Notes: generated from the letters alone by a model not told the origin. Shown: positions 10,020 through 18,556, counted from the first letter of the stretch. The stretch: DNA of 64,000 nt from Actinernus sp. WN-2022 (GCA_030867875.1 JAOWCC010001634.1:58515860-58579859); one strand, 5' to 3'. A program made the numbers and translations.

Positions 10020-11252
10020 CAGTATGTTATACTATGTAAAGATCTGTTCAATATCTTAAGCTGAGCATCTGCAAGGACGTAGATATGCATGTTTACGTTT
10101 CCACTTCCTTTTGCAGTTCTCTCTATACGAATGTCGATATCTTTTCCACCACCAGTTTGTGCCATTCCATCACCATGAGCAGAGGAATCTTTTGCTGTGC
10201 GACAATCGACTATAATAGCGAATCTATTGTTGTAAAACTTTGTGGGAGTCATAGAAGTATTGGACGTAGAAAACCATCCTTTTGCGGATTCCCAAAAATC
10301 TGGTGGTAACATACCTCCAGGAAAGAATCTATTTGGAACTCCATTTACGTCTACCTCTATCTTCAAAATATCAGGATTCGAGAATGATTCGCTATCTCGC
10401 GTACCGGTAGTGGGTGGATCCACGAATAGTAGAAGCAATCCAGCAAAGGATCGTCGTGGAACATTGATGTTCTGAGATATCAAAGTATCTGATGCCTTGG
10501 CGATAGTTACTATCTTGAAGTGAACTGCGTGGTTGTATAGGAATGCAGTACCTTTTTCATATGAGTGAAATGCCTTCCTAGCTAGTGTTTCATTCTTGAT
10601 TGCTTCGTATTCTAACTGGATGTTGGTAAGCTTGTACGTACCTATTTTTGTCGAATCTGATCCAACGATTATATCGATTGCGCGGGCTAGAGTTATTTCG
10701 AATGAAATAGTGTCTTCTAATGCATGTGGATATAGAACTCCATGTTGTGTAAGAATATCAACGTCTAACGGAATTCTATATTTGGAACCATATGCAGCTA
10801 GTAGTGCATTCTCACCAGTATCTGAAGTACTTGCATCATTGGCCTTAGATCGTAGCTTATTTGTGTTATCTGATTGGATACCTTGTTGTATTCTCGATTC
10901 TCTCTCTTGCGTAGATAGATATACATCGGAATATGTTTGTAAGAGATCTGATCGAGCGATGTCCTCTACTATTTCAGCTCCCATCTTACAAACTCGACGT
11001 ATAACTAAGCAACGTCCAACATCTGCAACAACTCGATTATTAACTTGTCCACCAGACAATACGATATCACCCAATAATGATAAACTACCAGGTACTAATA
11101 CGATATCTTCTCCCATAGTTGGAACTTCCACATAGAGTCTCACCCGGATTAGCAGATGATGGAGTGAAAGTTTTCCTATATAGAGTTCGTTGAGCTTTAA
11201 GTGAGAGAGGCTCTCTTTGTGCTTGTGCGGGAATTAACTTCGACGATATCAT
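10019..11252 (-). pseudogene. Major capsid protein (double jelly-roll) candidate, frame break near N-terminus
   Basis: The 374-codon frame 10019-11143 is a beta-rich protein with patterns I associate with Polinton hexon-like capsid proteins: Val-Leu-Val-Pro-Gly-Ser-Leu, Arg-Glu-Ser-Arg-Ile-Gln-Gln-Gly-Ile-Gln, Pro-Leu-Asp-Val-Asp, Phe-Pro-Gly-Gly-Met-Leu-Pro-Pro and a C-terminal Gly-Ser-Gly-Asn-Val-Asn block. It lacks an upstream ATG. The missing N-terminus lies in another frame from ATG 11252 (Met-Ile-Ser-Ser-Lys-Leu) and the frames meet near 11126-11132. The length and the position directly before the ATPase fit a capsid gene. Assignment rests on recognition by eye, without a structural search. 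Confidence 0.75.
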
Positions 11253-11286
11253 GTTGAATATACTAAGATATATAGTTATGTTCAAT
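11253..11286. promoter_or_regulatory. Shared upstream region of divergent Polinton genes
   Basis: Only 34 bp separate the capsid start (11252, minus) from the preferred start of the coiled-coil gene (11287, plus). It contains overlapping A/T strings including TATATAG and, on the other strand, AGTATATT. A compact bidirectional promoter is inferred. Confidence 0.4.
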
Positions 11287-12300
11287 ATGGAAGATAGGGT
11301 CGACGTTGATGTGAGACCTGAGGATAATACCGATAGATACGAAGAACGACAACGAGATGAAGAAAATCGACGAGAACGAGATGAAGAAGACCAACGAGAA
11401 CGAGAAGCAAGTGAAAGATACATGGCTAGCTTATTGGGTGATAATCAAGATGAAGCTGGAGGTAGTGAGACAATTACCTTAGATGATTTGCATGGTGATG
11501 ACCAACTTCTAGGATTCACATTCGAACAAACATTTCAAGATTCGGTAAAGGAAATGCTGGTTGGCGTAGTAAAGGAGCATTATATGGATGCGGGTATTCG
11601 GCATAACATCGAAATCTCCTTAATAAACGCACAACTCAAAGTTCGCGAACTTGGAAGCAAAGAACCCTTTACACGTCTATTTGTAGGTGATGAGAAAGAC
11701 ATGAAATTACGTATGAAGATGAGGAAAGCTCTCAAAGATGCTTTAGGTCCAAATAACGAAGAGGCCGCCAATGAAGTAATACTTGCAGAACGACAACTCG
11801 CCGATAGGGAAGCAAATAATGAATCTATTCTTGAAGACTCAGAATCGACCGACGCTCAGAAAAAAGTAGCTAATAAAGAGTTAATATCTATCCGTAGGGA
11901 AAGAGAATTACTTGAATATAAAGAAGAAGTCATACTAGAACGTACGTCGCTACGTGAGAGGATCAAATACATTTTCAGAAAGTATGGAATGACTGTTCTT
12001 GCGGTGGCAACTGCTATTGGTGCTATCGTTAGTGTAATAGTTTCCCAGTTATCGAAATCCGTACCGAAACCAGTAAAAGATGGTGTCGACAAAGTGGTAG
12101 ATACAGTAAAGAAGGGATTAAAAACGACGGGTGAGTTGTTAAAGGAAATGGGAAAGAAACTTGGACAAATCCTACCTGGAATGATTGGATCGATTGCGAG
12201 TTTCATATTTACTATGGCTGGTAAAGCTCTAGGAGTATTAGTGGAGAACGTTTGGTTATTTATCGCCGTCGCTATAGTGGTGATCACAATAGAGCAATAG
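11287..12300 (+). CDS. Polinton coiled-coil protein with C-terminal membrane segments
   Basis: Starts at ATG 11287 (Met-Glu-Asp-Arg-Val-Asp); ATGs at 11251 and 11278 lie in frame upstream and are possible. About 337 aa. The first 55 residues are almost all Arg/Glu/Asp, followed by a helical middle with long heptad-like stretches, then Leu-Arg-Glu-Arg-Ile-Lys-Tyr-Ile-Phe and a first hydrophobic segment (Val-Leu-Ala-Val-Ala-Thr-Ala-Ile-Gly-Ala-Ile-Val), an amphipathic Lys-rich linker, and two more hydrophobic segments up to the C-terminus. Plus strand, converging on the gene at 12321-13962. I have seen this layout in cnidarian Polintons; function unknown. A fusion- or penetration-type membrane role is speculative. 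Confidence 0.65.
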   Translation: MEDRVDVDVRPEDNTDRYEERQRDEENRRERDEEDQREREASERYMASLLGDNQDEAGGSETITLDDLHGDDQLLGFTFEQTFQDSVKEMLVGVVKEHYMDAGIRHNIEISLINAQLKVRELGSKEPFTRLFVGDEKDMKLRMKMRKALKDALGPNNEEAANEVILAERQLADREANNESILEDSESTDAQKKVANKELISIRRERELLEYKEEVILERTSLRERIKYIFRKYGMTVLAVATAIGAIVSVIVSQLSKSVPKPVKDGVDKVVDTVKKGLKTTGELLKEMGKKLGQILPGMIGSIASFIFTMAGKALGVLVENVWLFIAVAIVVITIEQ

Positions 12301-12320
12301 AAACGACGTTAACGAAATAA

Positions 12321-13962
12321 CTACCATGCAATTCCAGCTCCTGCAATATATACCATCACTAGATTGTTGTAGATTGGTTTTCGATGTGCGATACCTTGTA
12401 GTGGTGTGGATAGTTTCCCTGATCGTTGGAAATGAACCTTGTTGATTTGCGCTATGTGGTAATAGTTTTTTCGTTGTAATTCCTTCCATATCTGGTGGTT
12501 TTGGTTTAGTATGATCCTTGTTGATGGAAGTCAACGGGCCTAACCCCATACTCTTCGTAGCCTTCTTAAAGGAGTTATTATAACCATCTACCACGCCGAT
12601 GTCGTACACCAGATTGCTTGGTAATAACCACACTCCTACCGCTATTGTGAGATCGAGCCTCTTCTTCGTGGCATTGATAACGAGTTGATAGTTATCTCCG
12701 CTTTTCACTAAATCGTCTTCAATAATTGCGGCTTCAACTAAAGATTTAAATACTAATTTGGTGTTATGACTACCTATGATGGACATATGTTTGGAGGTTT
12801 GAGCAGTTATGAGGCAATGCCCAAAAGCCTCAACTGATCGATCCAATCTACCTAATCCAGCCTCCGTTAATCCCTTACCGATTGGTGGCGTAAACCAATT
12901 GTATTGTTTTTCATTAGTCTCGTCACCCCTAATAAAGTGAATCATATTGGAATTAGCTAACTTGCCGCCCTCCTCTTTGAATATATAGAATGGATCCTTT
13001 TGTGTCCATGTGTACATGTCTGGGGCACTCGACCTTAACTCATACTCATTCTTATCGCCGTACCTGGGGAAGTTAACAAATATGTCACCTAATCCTTGAT
13101 TACGACCTCCCCGCCATCTGAAGTCTGGTGTTTGAGATATTCCAAATTCGCTGCACAAATTCATAAGAGCTTTTTTGCTATAGAGGTTATCTATTTGCTT
13201 GAAAGAAGAGTCATTAGGTAGAGGCCCACCAACTTCATATAGAATTCTTCGTATTGTGAAATAAACGTGAAATCGTAGGAACCCTTGAACGATGGGTGGA
13301 TACGTTTCGAAAATAGGATCAAACAATGACACTCCACATCCAGAAGTTGCACACCACGTTGCAAAATTCAATCGTTGAGGCCAATATTTGAAATCTGGAC
13401 CTGATAACCAATGATGGGACTCCTTTGCTGTCGTATGCTTTACGATAGTCTCTTTGAATATGTTAGGAACGTCCATTTCGAACTTCTTTGTTGGTGTAAC
13501 GTATATCCATAGATTAGTGAGAGCGATATCTTGTGCTTTTTCAGTAAATGGGACCGCTACAATAGGATATTTCACACTTTTATCTAGTGTCAACGTAAAT
13601 GGGAAACCATCCACATCTAATGCCTTATCTAACCTGGTCTGCACATCTGTTGGAATGTGGAGATCATCGACGAACCATTCCTCACTTCTGTCTTTGAAGG
13701 TAATCCTAGTTCTGTAAGTCGACTCATCCTGTATATCATTGGCATTTGTCTCAGCATAGAATTTCGAGTAGTCGGCATGGGGATACTTCTTCCGAAAGGT
13801 AGCAAAAGCTTTTGCGTTGCGTGACGCTACCTCCTTGTTGAACTCAGTGAGAACATCAGATTTTTGTTGTGCTGTGAGAGCGAATTTTTGTTGTTCCTTA
13901 GGCCACGGAATGAACCCTGAGTGGTGAAGTCTATCATCGAACCGATACTTCTTTGGTGGCAT
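12321..13962 (-). pseudogene. Polinton large protein of unknown role, C-terminal frame break
   Basis: ATG 13962 (Met-Pro-Pro-Lys-Lys-Tyr-Arg-Phe). An open frame of 568 codons runs to 12256, but its last part is unlike the rest. From about 12440 another frame encodes a short hydrophobic end (Met-Val-Tyr-Ile-Ala-Gly-Ala-Gly-Ile-Ala-Trp) and stops at 12321-12323, which also leaves a 20-nt gap to the convergent gene instead of an overlap. So the natural protein is probably about 546 aa. Visible blocks: Trp-Cys-Ala-Thr-Ser-Gly-Cys-Gly-Val-Ser, Phe-His-Val-Tyr-Phe-Thr-Ile-Arg-Arg-Ile-Leu-Tyr, and Gly-His-Cys-Leu. No enzyme motif recognised. Possibly a structural protein, from position only. Confidence 0.6.
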
Positions 13963-14011
13963 CGTAACTATTGAAGCTATACATACGTACAGTTTATACC
14001 TTTAATATATA
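13963..14011. promoter_or_regulatory. Divergent intergenic region with TATA-like strings
   Basis: A 49-bp gap between the start of the 546-aa-class gene (minus) and the penton-like gene (plus). TAATATATA abuts the plus-strand ATG, and TATAGC lies about 20 nt before the minus-strand ATG. Confidence 0.4.
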
Positions 14012-14674
14012 ATGGTTATCTTAAATGTCACCTGTCCTATAGCTGACCATACGGTCTACTTTGATCGACCTATTCTTATCAATAATATTTCGCTAGTTGA
14101 GGTCACTATTAGTCATAATTGGTGTAACCTAGCTGAGGAAGGGAGCTTTAAGTGGGATGTCAATAGCGCGTTTTCATTCGAAATTAAGGCGGGGCATTAT
14201 AAGATAGAAACCTTGATAACCTCCTTCGATCCTGCAGTTGATGCTGGTTTCTTGGAATTCATAGACTATCCATTTAGGAAATATTGGATTATGAAGGTCA
14301 AGAAAACAATCCAGTTCACTAGGAATATCTGCGCTTTGTTTGGTATCGAAGTAAATAACGGTGCGACAGACTATGTGACTCTCAATGTAGGAAAATACGT
14401 CCTGGTGCCAAAAGATGTTCATCATATATATATCTACTGTGATGTGGTGGATTCCGATTTATCACTTCTTGAGGGGAAGCCATCTAAAATCCTACATACT
14501 TTTAAGCCGACATCCCACGTTTTTGGCGAAACAACTTACTTTCCACCAACCCTCATACCCATTCGAGCCCTAGGAACGTTGCGGAACTACATTCGCCTCA
14601 CAGTTTGCGATGAGAAAGGCAATCTCATAGACTTCAACAAGCAGCCTCTACGTTTCGTATTGAAGATTGAGTAA
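14012..14674 (+). CDS. Polinton minor capsid (penton-like) protein candidate
   Basis: 220 aa, intact, starting at ATG 14012 after TAATATATA. The sequence alternates hydrophobic and polar residues as in an all-beta jelly roll, with an N-terminal Asp-Arg-Pro-Ile-Leu-Ile...Val-Glu-Val-Thr-Ile, a Phe-Glu-Ile-Lys-Ala-Gly-His-Tyr-Lys-Ile-Glu-Thr-Leu block like the Gly-x-Tyr-x-Ile segment of penton-type proteins, and a closing Pro-Leu-Arg-Phe-Val-Leu-Lys-Ile strand. Size and genomic company fit the single jelly-roll penton of Polintons. Not certain; fold prediction would settle it. Confidence 0.55.
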   Translation: MVILNVTCPIADHTVYFDRPILINNISLVEVTISHNWCNLAEEGSFKWDVNSAFSFEIKAGHYKIETLITSFDPAVDAGFLEFIDYPFRKYWIMKVKKTIQFTRNICALFGIEVNNGATDYVTLNVGKYVLVPKDVHHIYIYCDVVDSDLSLLEGKPSKILHTFKPTSHVFGETTYFPPTLIPIRALGTLRNYIRLTVCDEKGNLIDFNKQPLRFVLKIE

Positions 14675-14697
14675 ATCATACGTATATCACATATACG

Positions 14698-15321
14698 ATG
14701 GACGGCGATTCAATTCAACCACTTCTTCCATCAGCACCAAATATATATCCATCACTTGCTAGTGGCACTGGAAAGAATTTTCGACTGCAAACAGTCCGAG
14801 ATACGCTTTCGGATATCGAAATTCAAGAAAAACACTATGAAGGCGTGCGTAAGAAATATGCCCGTGCGCAAGGAATAGTTCATGGTGTCGCAGTGGTAAC
14901 AGGAGGTCTATCTGTGCTTTTATCTGGATCTGGATTGGGAGTAGCTTTAACCGGTTTTGGAATAGTGATTGGTCTACCCCTTGGTGTTATTGGTGGCTTA
15001 TGTGGATTAATTTCAGCATCTACGACTATTGGAGCTAAAAAATTAGGAATAAAAGTATCTAAACATGAGAAAACAACTATGTTGGCAAAATCAAAAGTCA
15101 ATACGATTCGTGATCTAGTATCGAAAGCCCTACGTGATGAAAATATATCCGACTCTGAATACAGTCTAATCCTCGCTGAATCAGATAAATACGAGATTAT
15201 GAGGGCTGAAATTCCTCACGAGACTTTGGGTAGTGAAAAACGCGTGGAACAGATTCGAGCCGAACTCAAGCAAGAAGTGCAAAAGGAAATGCGAGAAAAA
15301 CTTGGCAGTCTAGTGGGATAA
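14698..15321 (+). CDS. Polinton membrane protein, 207 aa
   Basis: ATG 14698 follows TATATCACATATACG, 23 nt after the penton-like stop. Layout: polar Pro/Ser-rich N-terminus with Gln-Pro-Leu-Leu-Pro-Ser-Ala-Pro (about residues 1-25), a charged helix, two adjacent Gly-rich hydrophobic segments (about residues 60-110), then a Lys/Glu-rich helical C-terminal half with the pattern Asp-Ser-Glu-Tyr. Intact. I recognise this as a recurrent Polinton accessory protein in cnidarian genomes but know no function. The hydrophobic hairpin suggests membrane insertion. Confidence 0.6.
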   Translation: MDGDSIQPLLPSAPNIYPSLASGTGKNFRLQTVRDTLSDIEIQEKHYEGVRKKYARAQGIVHGVAVVTGGLSVLLSGSGLGVALTGFGIVIGLPLGVIGGLCGLISASTTIGAKKLGIKVSKHEKTTMLAKSKVNTIRDLVSKALRDENISDSEYSLILAESDKYEIMRAEIPHETLGSEKRVEQIRAELKQEVQKEMREKLGSLVG

Positions 15322-15377
15322 GAATCGACATTTCCTATGAAAGGAATGAACGTGGATCTTATTTTCATTTTACTAAA

Positions 15378-16310
15378 TCAAACCCTATCACTAGTTAGAC
15401 CGTGTTTTGTATAGATGGGCTCAAAGTGGAAATGGTAAGCAATCAACTCCTTGATAAAACGTATGATCGAACCCTTATGTATACCACATCGTTTAACAAC
15501 ATCGATAAGAGATATATGAGATCCCGAACGACGTAGTACCTCGTAACTTGCTCCAACAACTTTAGTTCGAAGTATAGAGCTGGTACCTATATCGCTTTCT
15601 ATTGCCGTATGAACAATCTCATAGACTATTTGTTGGATATTCTTAGGTACTCCTTTGGGTTGGAGTTTAACGAAAGTCGTTACAATGTGAGGAACTATTC
15701 GATCGGCATTTAAATCTATATCGATCTTATCGTCATCGTGTAGAGAACGTATAAAGACATTTCCGCTACAGATGCTTTTATTGTTTAGTTGCATAAAACG
15801 AGCAACCTCACCTTTAGATCGAACGAACCCACATTGTATACATGCCTGATAAAGTATAGCAGCTAAAATAGTTCGTTTCGTATAGCTACGTTTGATACAA
15901 ACCTTCTTTACTTGGATGAATGCATCGGCTACGATTACTAATACATTTGTGGGAAACGAGAGGGCGTAATTTTGTTTATAAATAGTGTTGTATGTCCGTA
16001 GTTCTCTCATGATCATTCGTAGTTGCAATTCTTTGTCATCACTTTGTTTTGGGCTCGTGCGGTCTAGATCATGTTGATACCGAAAGCTATTCGGACCTAC
16101 TATACGCAACCGAGTAGTAACATTGATCGTTTCTTCGCATGATTCGGACTCGGAAACAAGACCACAAGTGGGACATATGAATTCCGTTCCTTGCATTTCC
16201 ATCGGGCATAGACATTCGGAACATGTTTCCCCAGTGTTAATATGCAACCGTGGTTTGATATGTAGGCTTGCACAAATTTCTGAACCAAGTAATCTAATAA
16301 GATCATCCAT
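15378..16310 (-). CDS. TFIIB/VLTF3-like transcription factor encoded by the Polinton
   Basis: 310 aa from ATG 16310 (Met-Asp-Asp-Leu-Ile-Arg); the longer frame upstream only translates a poly-A tract. An N-terminal zinc ribbon has Cys30-x2-Cys33 and Cys46-x2-Cys49-Gly. Two cyclin-like repeats follow: about residues 130-205 (Arg-Thr-Ile-Leu-Ala-Ala-Ile-Leu-Tyr-Gln-Ala-Cys...) and about 225-295 (Gly-Ala-Ser-Tyr-Glu-Val-Leu-Arg-Arg-Ser-Gly...Gly-Ile-His-Lys-Gly-Ser-Ile). This is the order of TFIIB and of VLTF3-type viral late factors. It would bring RNA polymerase to element promoters. Converges on 14698-15321 with a 56-nt gap. Intact, which is notable given damage elsewhere. Confidence 0.75.
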   Translation of the reverse strand: MDDLIRLLGSEICASLHIKPRLHINTGETCSECLCPMEMQGTEFICPTCGLVSESESCEETINVTTRLRIVGPNSFRYQHDLDRTSPKQSDDKELQLRMIMRELRTYNTIYKQNYALSFPTNVLVIVADAFIQVKKVCIKRSYTKRTILAAILYQACIQCGFVRSKGEVARFMQLNNKSICSGNVFIRSLHDDDKIDIDLNADRIVPHIVTTFVKLQPKGVPKNIQQIVYEIVHTAIESDIGTSSILRTKVVGASYEVLRRSGSHISLIDVVKRCGIHKGSIIRFIKELIAYHFHFEPIYTKHGLTSDRV

Positions 16311-16373
16311 ACTAGTTGTATACCATATGCTTGTCAATTGTCTAATTGTTTGTTGAAAAAAAAAAAAAAAAAA

Positions 16374-16412
16374 AAAAATGAAGAGGTCGCATAACAATTT
16401 CTCTTCATTCTT
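16374..16412. terminator. Second A/T-rich hairpin with 15-nt loop
   Basis: A 9-bp core stem (AATGAAGAG with CTCTTCATT) flanked by A and T runs, loop 16386-16400 of 15 nt. It lies between the end of the zinc-ribbon gene (16437) and the transcription-factor start (16310), both on the minus strand, the same arrangement as the hairpin at 7771-7815. Confidence 0.4.
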
Positions 16413-16436
16413 TTTTTCTTTTTTGTATCGTGATTT

Positions 16437-16807
16437 CTACTTATCCTCCGATTCTACCACATTTAGATCTTTCTCACTAATGGAGAGGTCATCCAATGCC
16501 TTATCGAGATCCTCGTTGTCCACCACATTTGGATCTTTCTCCGATTCCACTACATTTGGATCTTTCTCCGATTCCACTACATTTGGATACGTGAGGTTCG
16601 CCAACTCATTAGATCGTTTCTTATCGAGGTTCTTCTTATTGCGAATGGTACGGCGTTGATATGCACCACATTTTGCACAAAGTTCGTAAACAGTACGACA
16701 GCCTCGACCACACTTCAAACATGGAACGAATATAGCACATCCTCTTTCTATCTGGAAGTTATGTTGAAAGCAATACTCTTGATATATTTGAACACTTCCT
16801 TATACAT
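16437..16807 (-). pseudogene. Polinton small zinc-ribbon protein, frame-broken
   Basis: The frame 16437-16718 has no ATG. It encodes a CxxC zinc knuckle pair (Cys-Gly-Arg-Gly-Cys...Cys-Ala-Lys-Cys-Gly), a basic segment, and a C-terminal tail with three diverged copies of Asn-Val-Val-Glu-Ser-Glu-Lys-Asp. A Pro-Cys-Leu-Lys-Cys lies just upstream in the same frame. A plausible N-terminus in another frame (ATG 16807, Met-Tyr-Lys-Glu-Val-Phe-Lys-Tyr) meets it near 16750, so a frame change is inferred. Sequence upstream to about 16870 could extend it. Nucleic-acid binding is likely from the zinc knuckles. Confidence 0.55.
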
Positions 16808-16910
16808 TTCGTGGTCTTTAATTGGTATCTTAGTTGTAACGTTTACGTTGAGGTTCTTCAATCACACACACTTGTCTAATCTGTGTGGTATTAATACGTA
16901 CTAAGATAAC

Positions 16911-17279
16911 AGCATATGCTAATATCGTAAAGTAAAGAGTATATGTTAGTACCATAGATGGATATACTGTATACTAATCACTCCTCTAATAGGTGTTAAA
17001 AATGTAATAAAATGTAATAGGACAGATATACTGTATAATATCGTTCCTCTAATAGGGCGTTAAAATATAATAAAAAGTAATAAAATATTATATGTAGTAT
17101 ACCAAATGGGGTGTCCTGGCGCACTTTTTGAGAACTCTTCGTTGTTTTTGTTTTTTCCTCTAATGGACCCGAACGAAGTGAGGGCCGAACGAAGTGAGGA
17201 TAGTCCATTAGAGGAAAAAACAACAAAACAACGAAGAGTTCTCAAAAAGTGCGCCAGGACCCCCATTTGGTATACTACT
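16911..17279 (-). repeat. Right terminal inverted repeat of the Polinton
   Basis: Reverse complement of 2737-3106, with its own terminal hairpin at 17094-17278 and the same inner CCTCTAATGGAC stem. The inner arm of its hairpin has GGGGTGTCC where the left end has GGGGGTCC. Confidence 0.9.
17094..17278. repeat. Self-complementary hairpin at right Polinton end
   Basis: GTAGTATACC at 17094 pairs with GGTATACTAC ending at 17278, continuing inward for about 50 bases, then an inner stem around the tandem GAACGAAGTGAGG units. Confidence 0.85.
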
Positions 17280-17641
17280 CAGAGGCCTATTTTTTCGTCG
17301 AGCATGCGCAGTAATAAATAAATGGGGTCTGGGTACGAGGCTCATGGTATTCCTAATAGTAATAGCGTGGTTTGTATTTCACAGATAAACATCACGAGAG
17401 AATTTTAAATTAAAGGGAATTTTGAAATCTCAGGAGTGCTATTTATACCAAATATGACGCACAAACCATGCTATTAAAATATTTTTATTATTCAGTTCTT
17501 CAGTATCCCGAATTGTGATTGGTTGATTCACCTGCAAATAACCGCGCAAATAAGCGTTTGCCTGCAGATATTGTTGTGAGCATGCGCAGTGCTGTTCAAC
17601 AACAAATCCAACATGGATTATTGGAACTCCGACTATCGCAC

Positions 17642-17705
17642 AATATGATGAATTGTCTGTGTCTCGCTCGCTCTCGGTAGCGAGACACAGACAATTCACC
17701 ATATT
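17642..17705. repeat. Long hairpin / palindrome
   Basis: A 20-bp perfect stem (17649-17668 with 17679-17698) around a 10-nt loop, extended outward by six more pairs after one mismatch. No gene association. Confidence 0.7.
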
Positions 17706-17730
17706 TTGCTCAGCCTCGTCCAATTATCTT

Positions 17731-18335
17731 ATTTATAATATAGATACGATAATACGCGTGCTCTGATTGGCTAAAAAGCCATGTTTTATCAGAGTATATA
17801 ATATGGTTTAACACGTGTTTTATTGTTTTCGACTGGCGGTTTCCTTTCATCGCGCGCGTAAATCTATTATAAAACATATAAAGAAGCCTTAAATCCATGT
17901 TTTATACTATCATAAAACACTCTGGTCATTTGAGAACACTCGAGAAATGTCGAAAGCACGCGCCTTCGGCTTGTGCTTTAACATTTCTCTCATGTTCTCA
18001 AATGCCCATCGTGTTTTATGATAGTATATAACATGGCTAGGGCTTCTTTATTTGTTAATTATAATATAGATACGATAGTACGCGCGCTCTGATTGGCTAA
18101 AAAGCCATGTTTTATCAGAGTATATAACATGGTTTGCCGTGTTTTATTGTTTTCAACTGGCGGTTTCCTTTCATTGCGCGCATAAATCTATATTATAAAA
18201 CATAAAGAAGCCTTAAATCCATGTTTTATACTATCGTAAAACACTCTCGTCATTTGAGAACACTCGAGAAATGTTGAAAGAACGCGCCTTCGGCTTGTGC
18301 TTTTACATTTCTCTCGTTCTCAAATGCCCATCGCT
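17731..18335. repeat. Tandem duplication, 326-bp spacing
   Basis: Two diverged copies, TAGATACGAT at 17741 and again at 18067. Each copy holds CTGATTGGCT, a TTTTATCAGAGTATATAA box, a CACTCTGGTCATTTGAGAACAC-type segment and internal inverted repeats around ACATGG/CCATGT. The second copy is slightly shorter. The left end of the antisense LINE is abutted by copy 2. Confidence 0.75.
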
Positions 18336-18412
18336 CTTTCCCAGGCTCCCTCGATCGATTTCCTAATATGGAGGACGCGGGCTTTCGAAACATCGATAAA
18401 ACAGGTAAATAG

Positions 18413-18556
18413 GCAATCCCTTTATGTAGGACGACACGAATTTTTACCAAAAATACAATAGCATACAACACAATACAATTCAATACAACAATAGAACGCA
18501 ACACAATACAATACAATTTGGTAGCAATTCGTGTCGTCCTACATGAAGGGATGGCC
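18413..18556. mobile_element. 144-bp MITE with 9-bp target duplication
   Basis: Inverted ends centred on ATCCCTTYATGTAGGACGAC (about 18416-18440 and 18528-18552); a central CAATACAATAC-rich spacer. GGTAAATAG flanks both sides (18404-18412 and 18557-18565). Confidence 0.75.

Larger units (their letters stand above)
2737..17279. mobile_element. Polinton/Maverick element, 14.5 kb
   Basis: A self-synthesising DNA transposon with virus-like gene content. It starts AGTAGTATAC and ends with the reverse complement, has long terminal inverted repeats (2737-3106 and 16911-17279), and is flanked by CAGAG (2732-2736 and 17280-17284). Between them lie protein-primed polymerase B, RVE integrase, packaging ATPase, a major-capsid candidate, a penton-like candidate and about nine accessory ORFs, packed with small gaps or overlaps. 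No adenain-type protease was recognised. Several genes carry stops or frame changes, so this copy is probably not autonomous. Confidence 0.93.

Noticed and set aside
10019..11143. Capsid gene starting at GTG 11143
   Set aside because: Animal genes and Polintons start at ATG, and the N-terminal sequence continues in another frame to ATG 11252.
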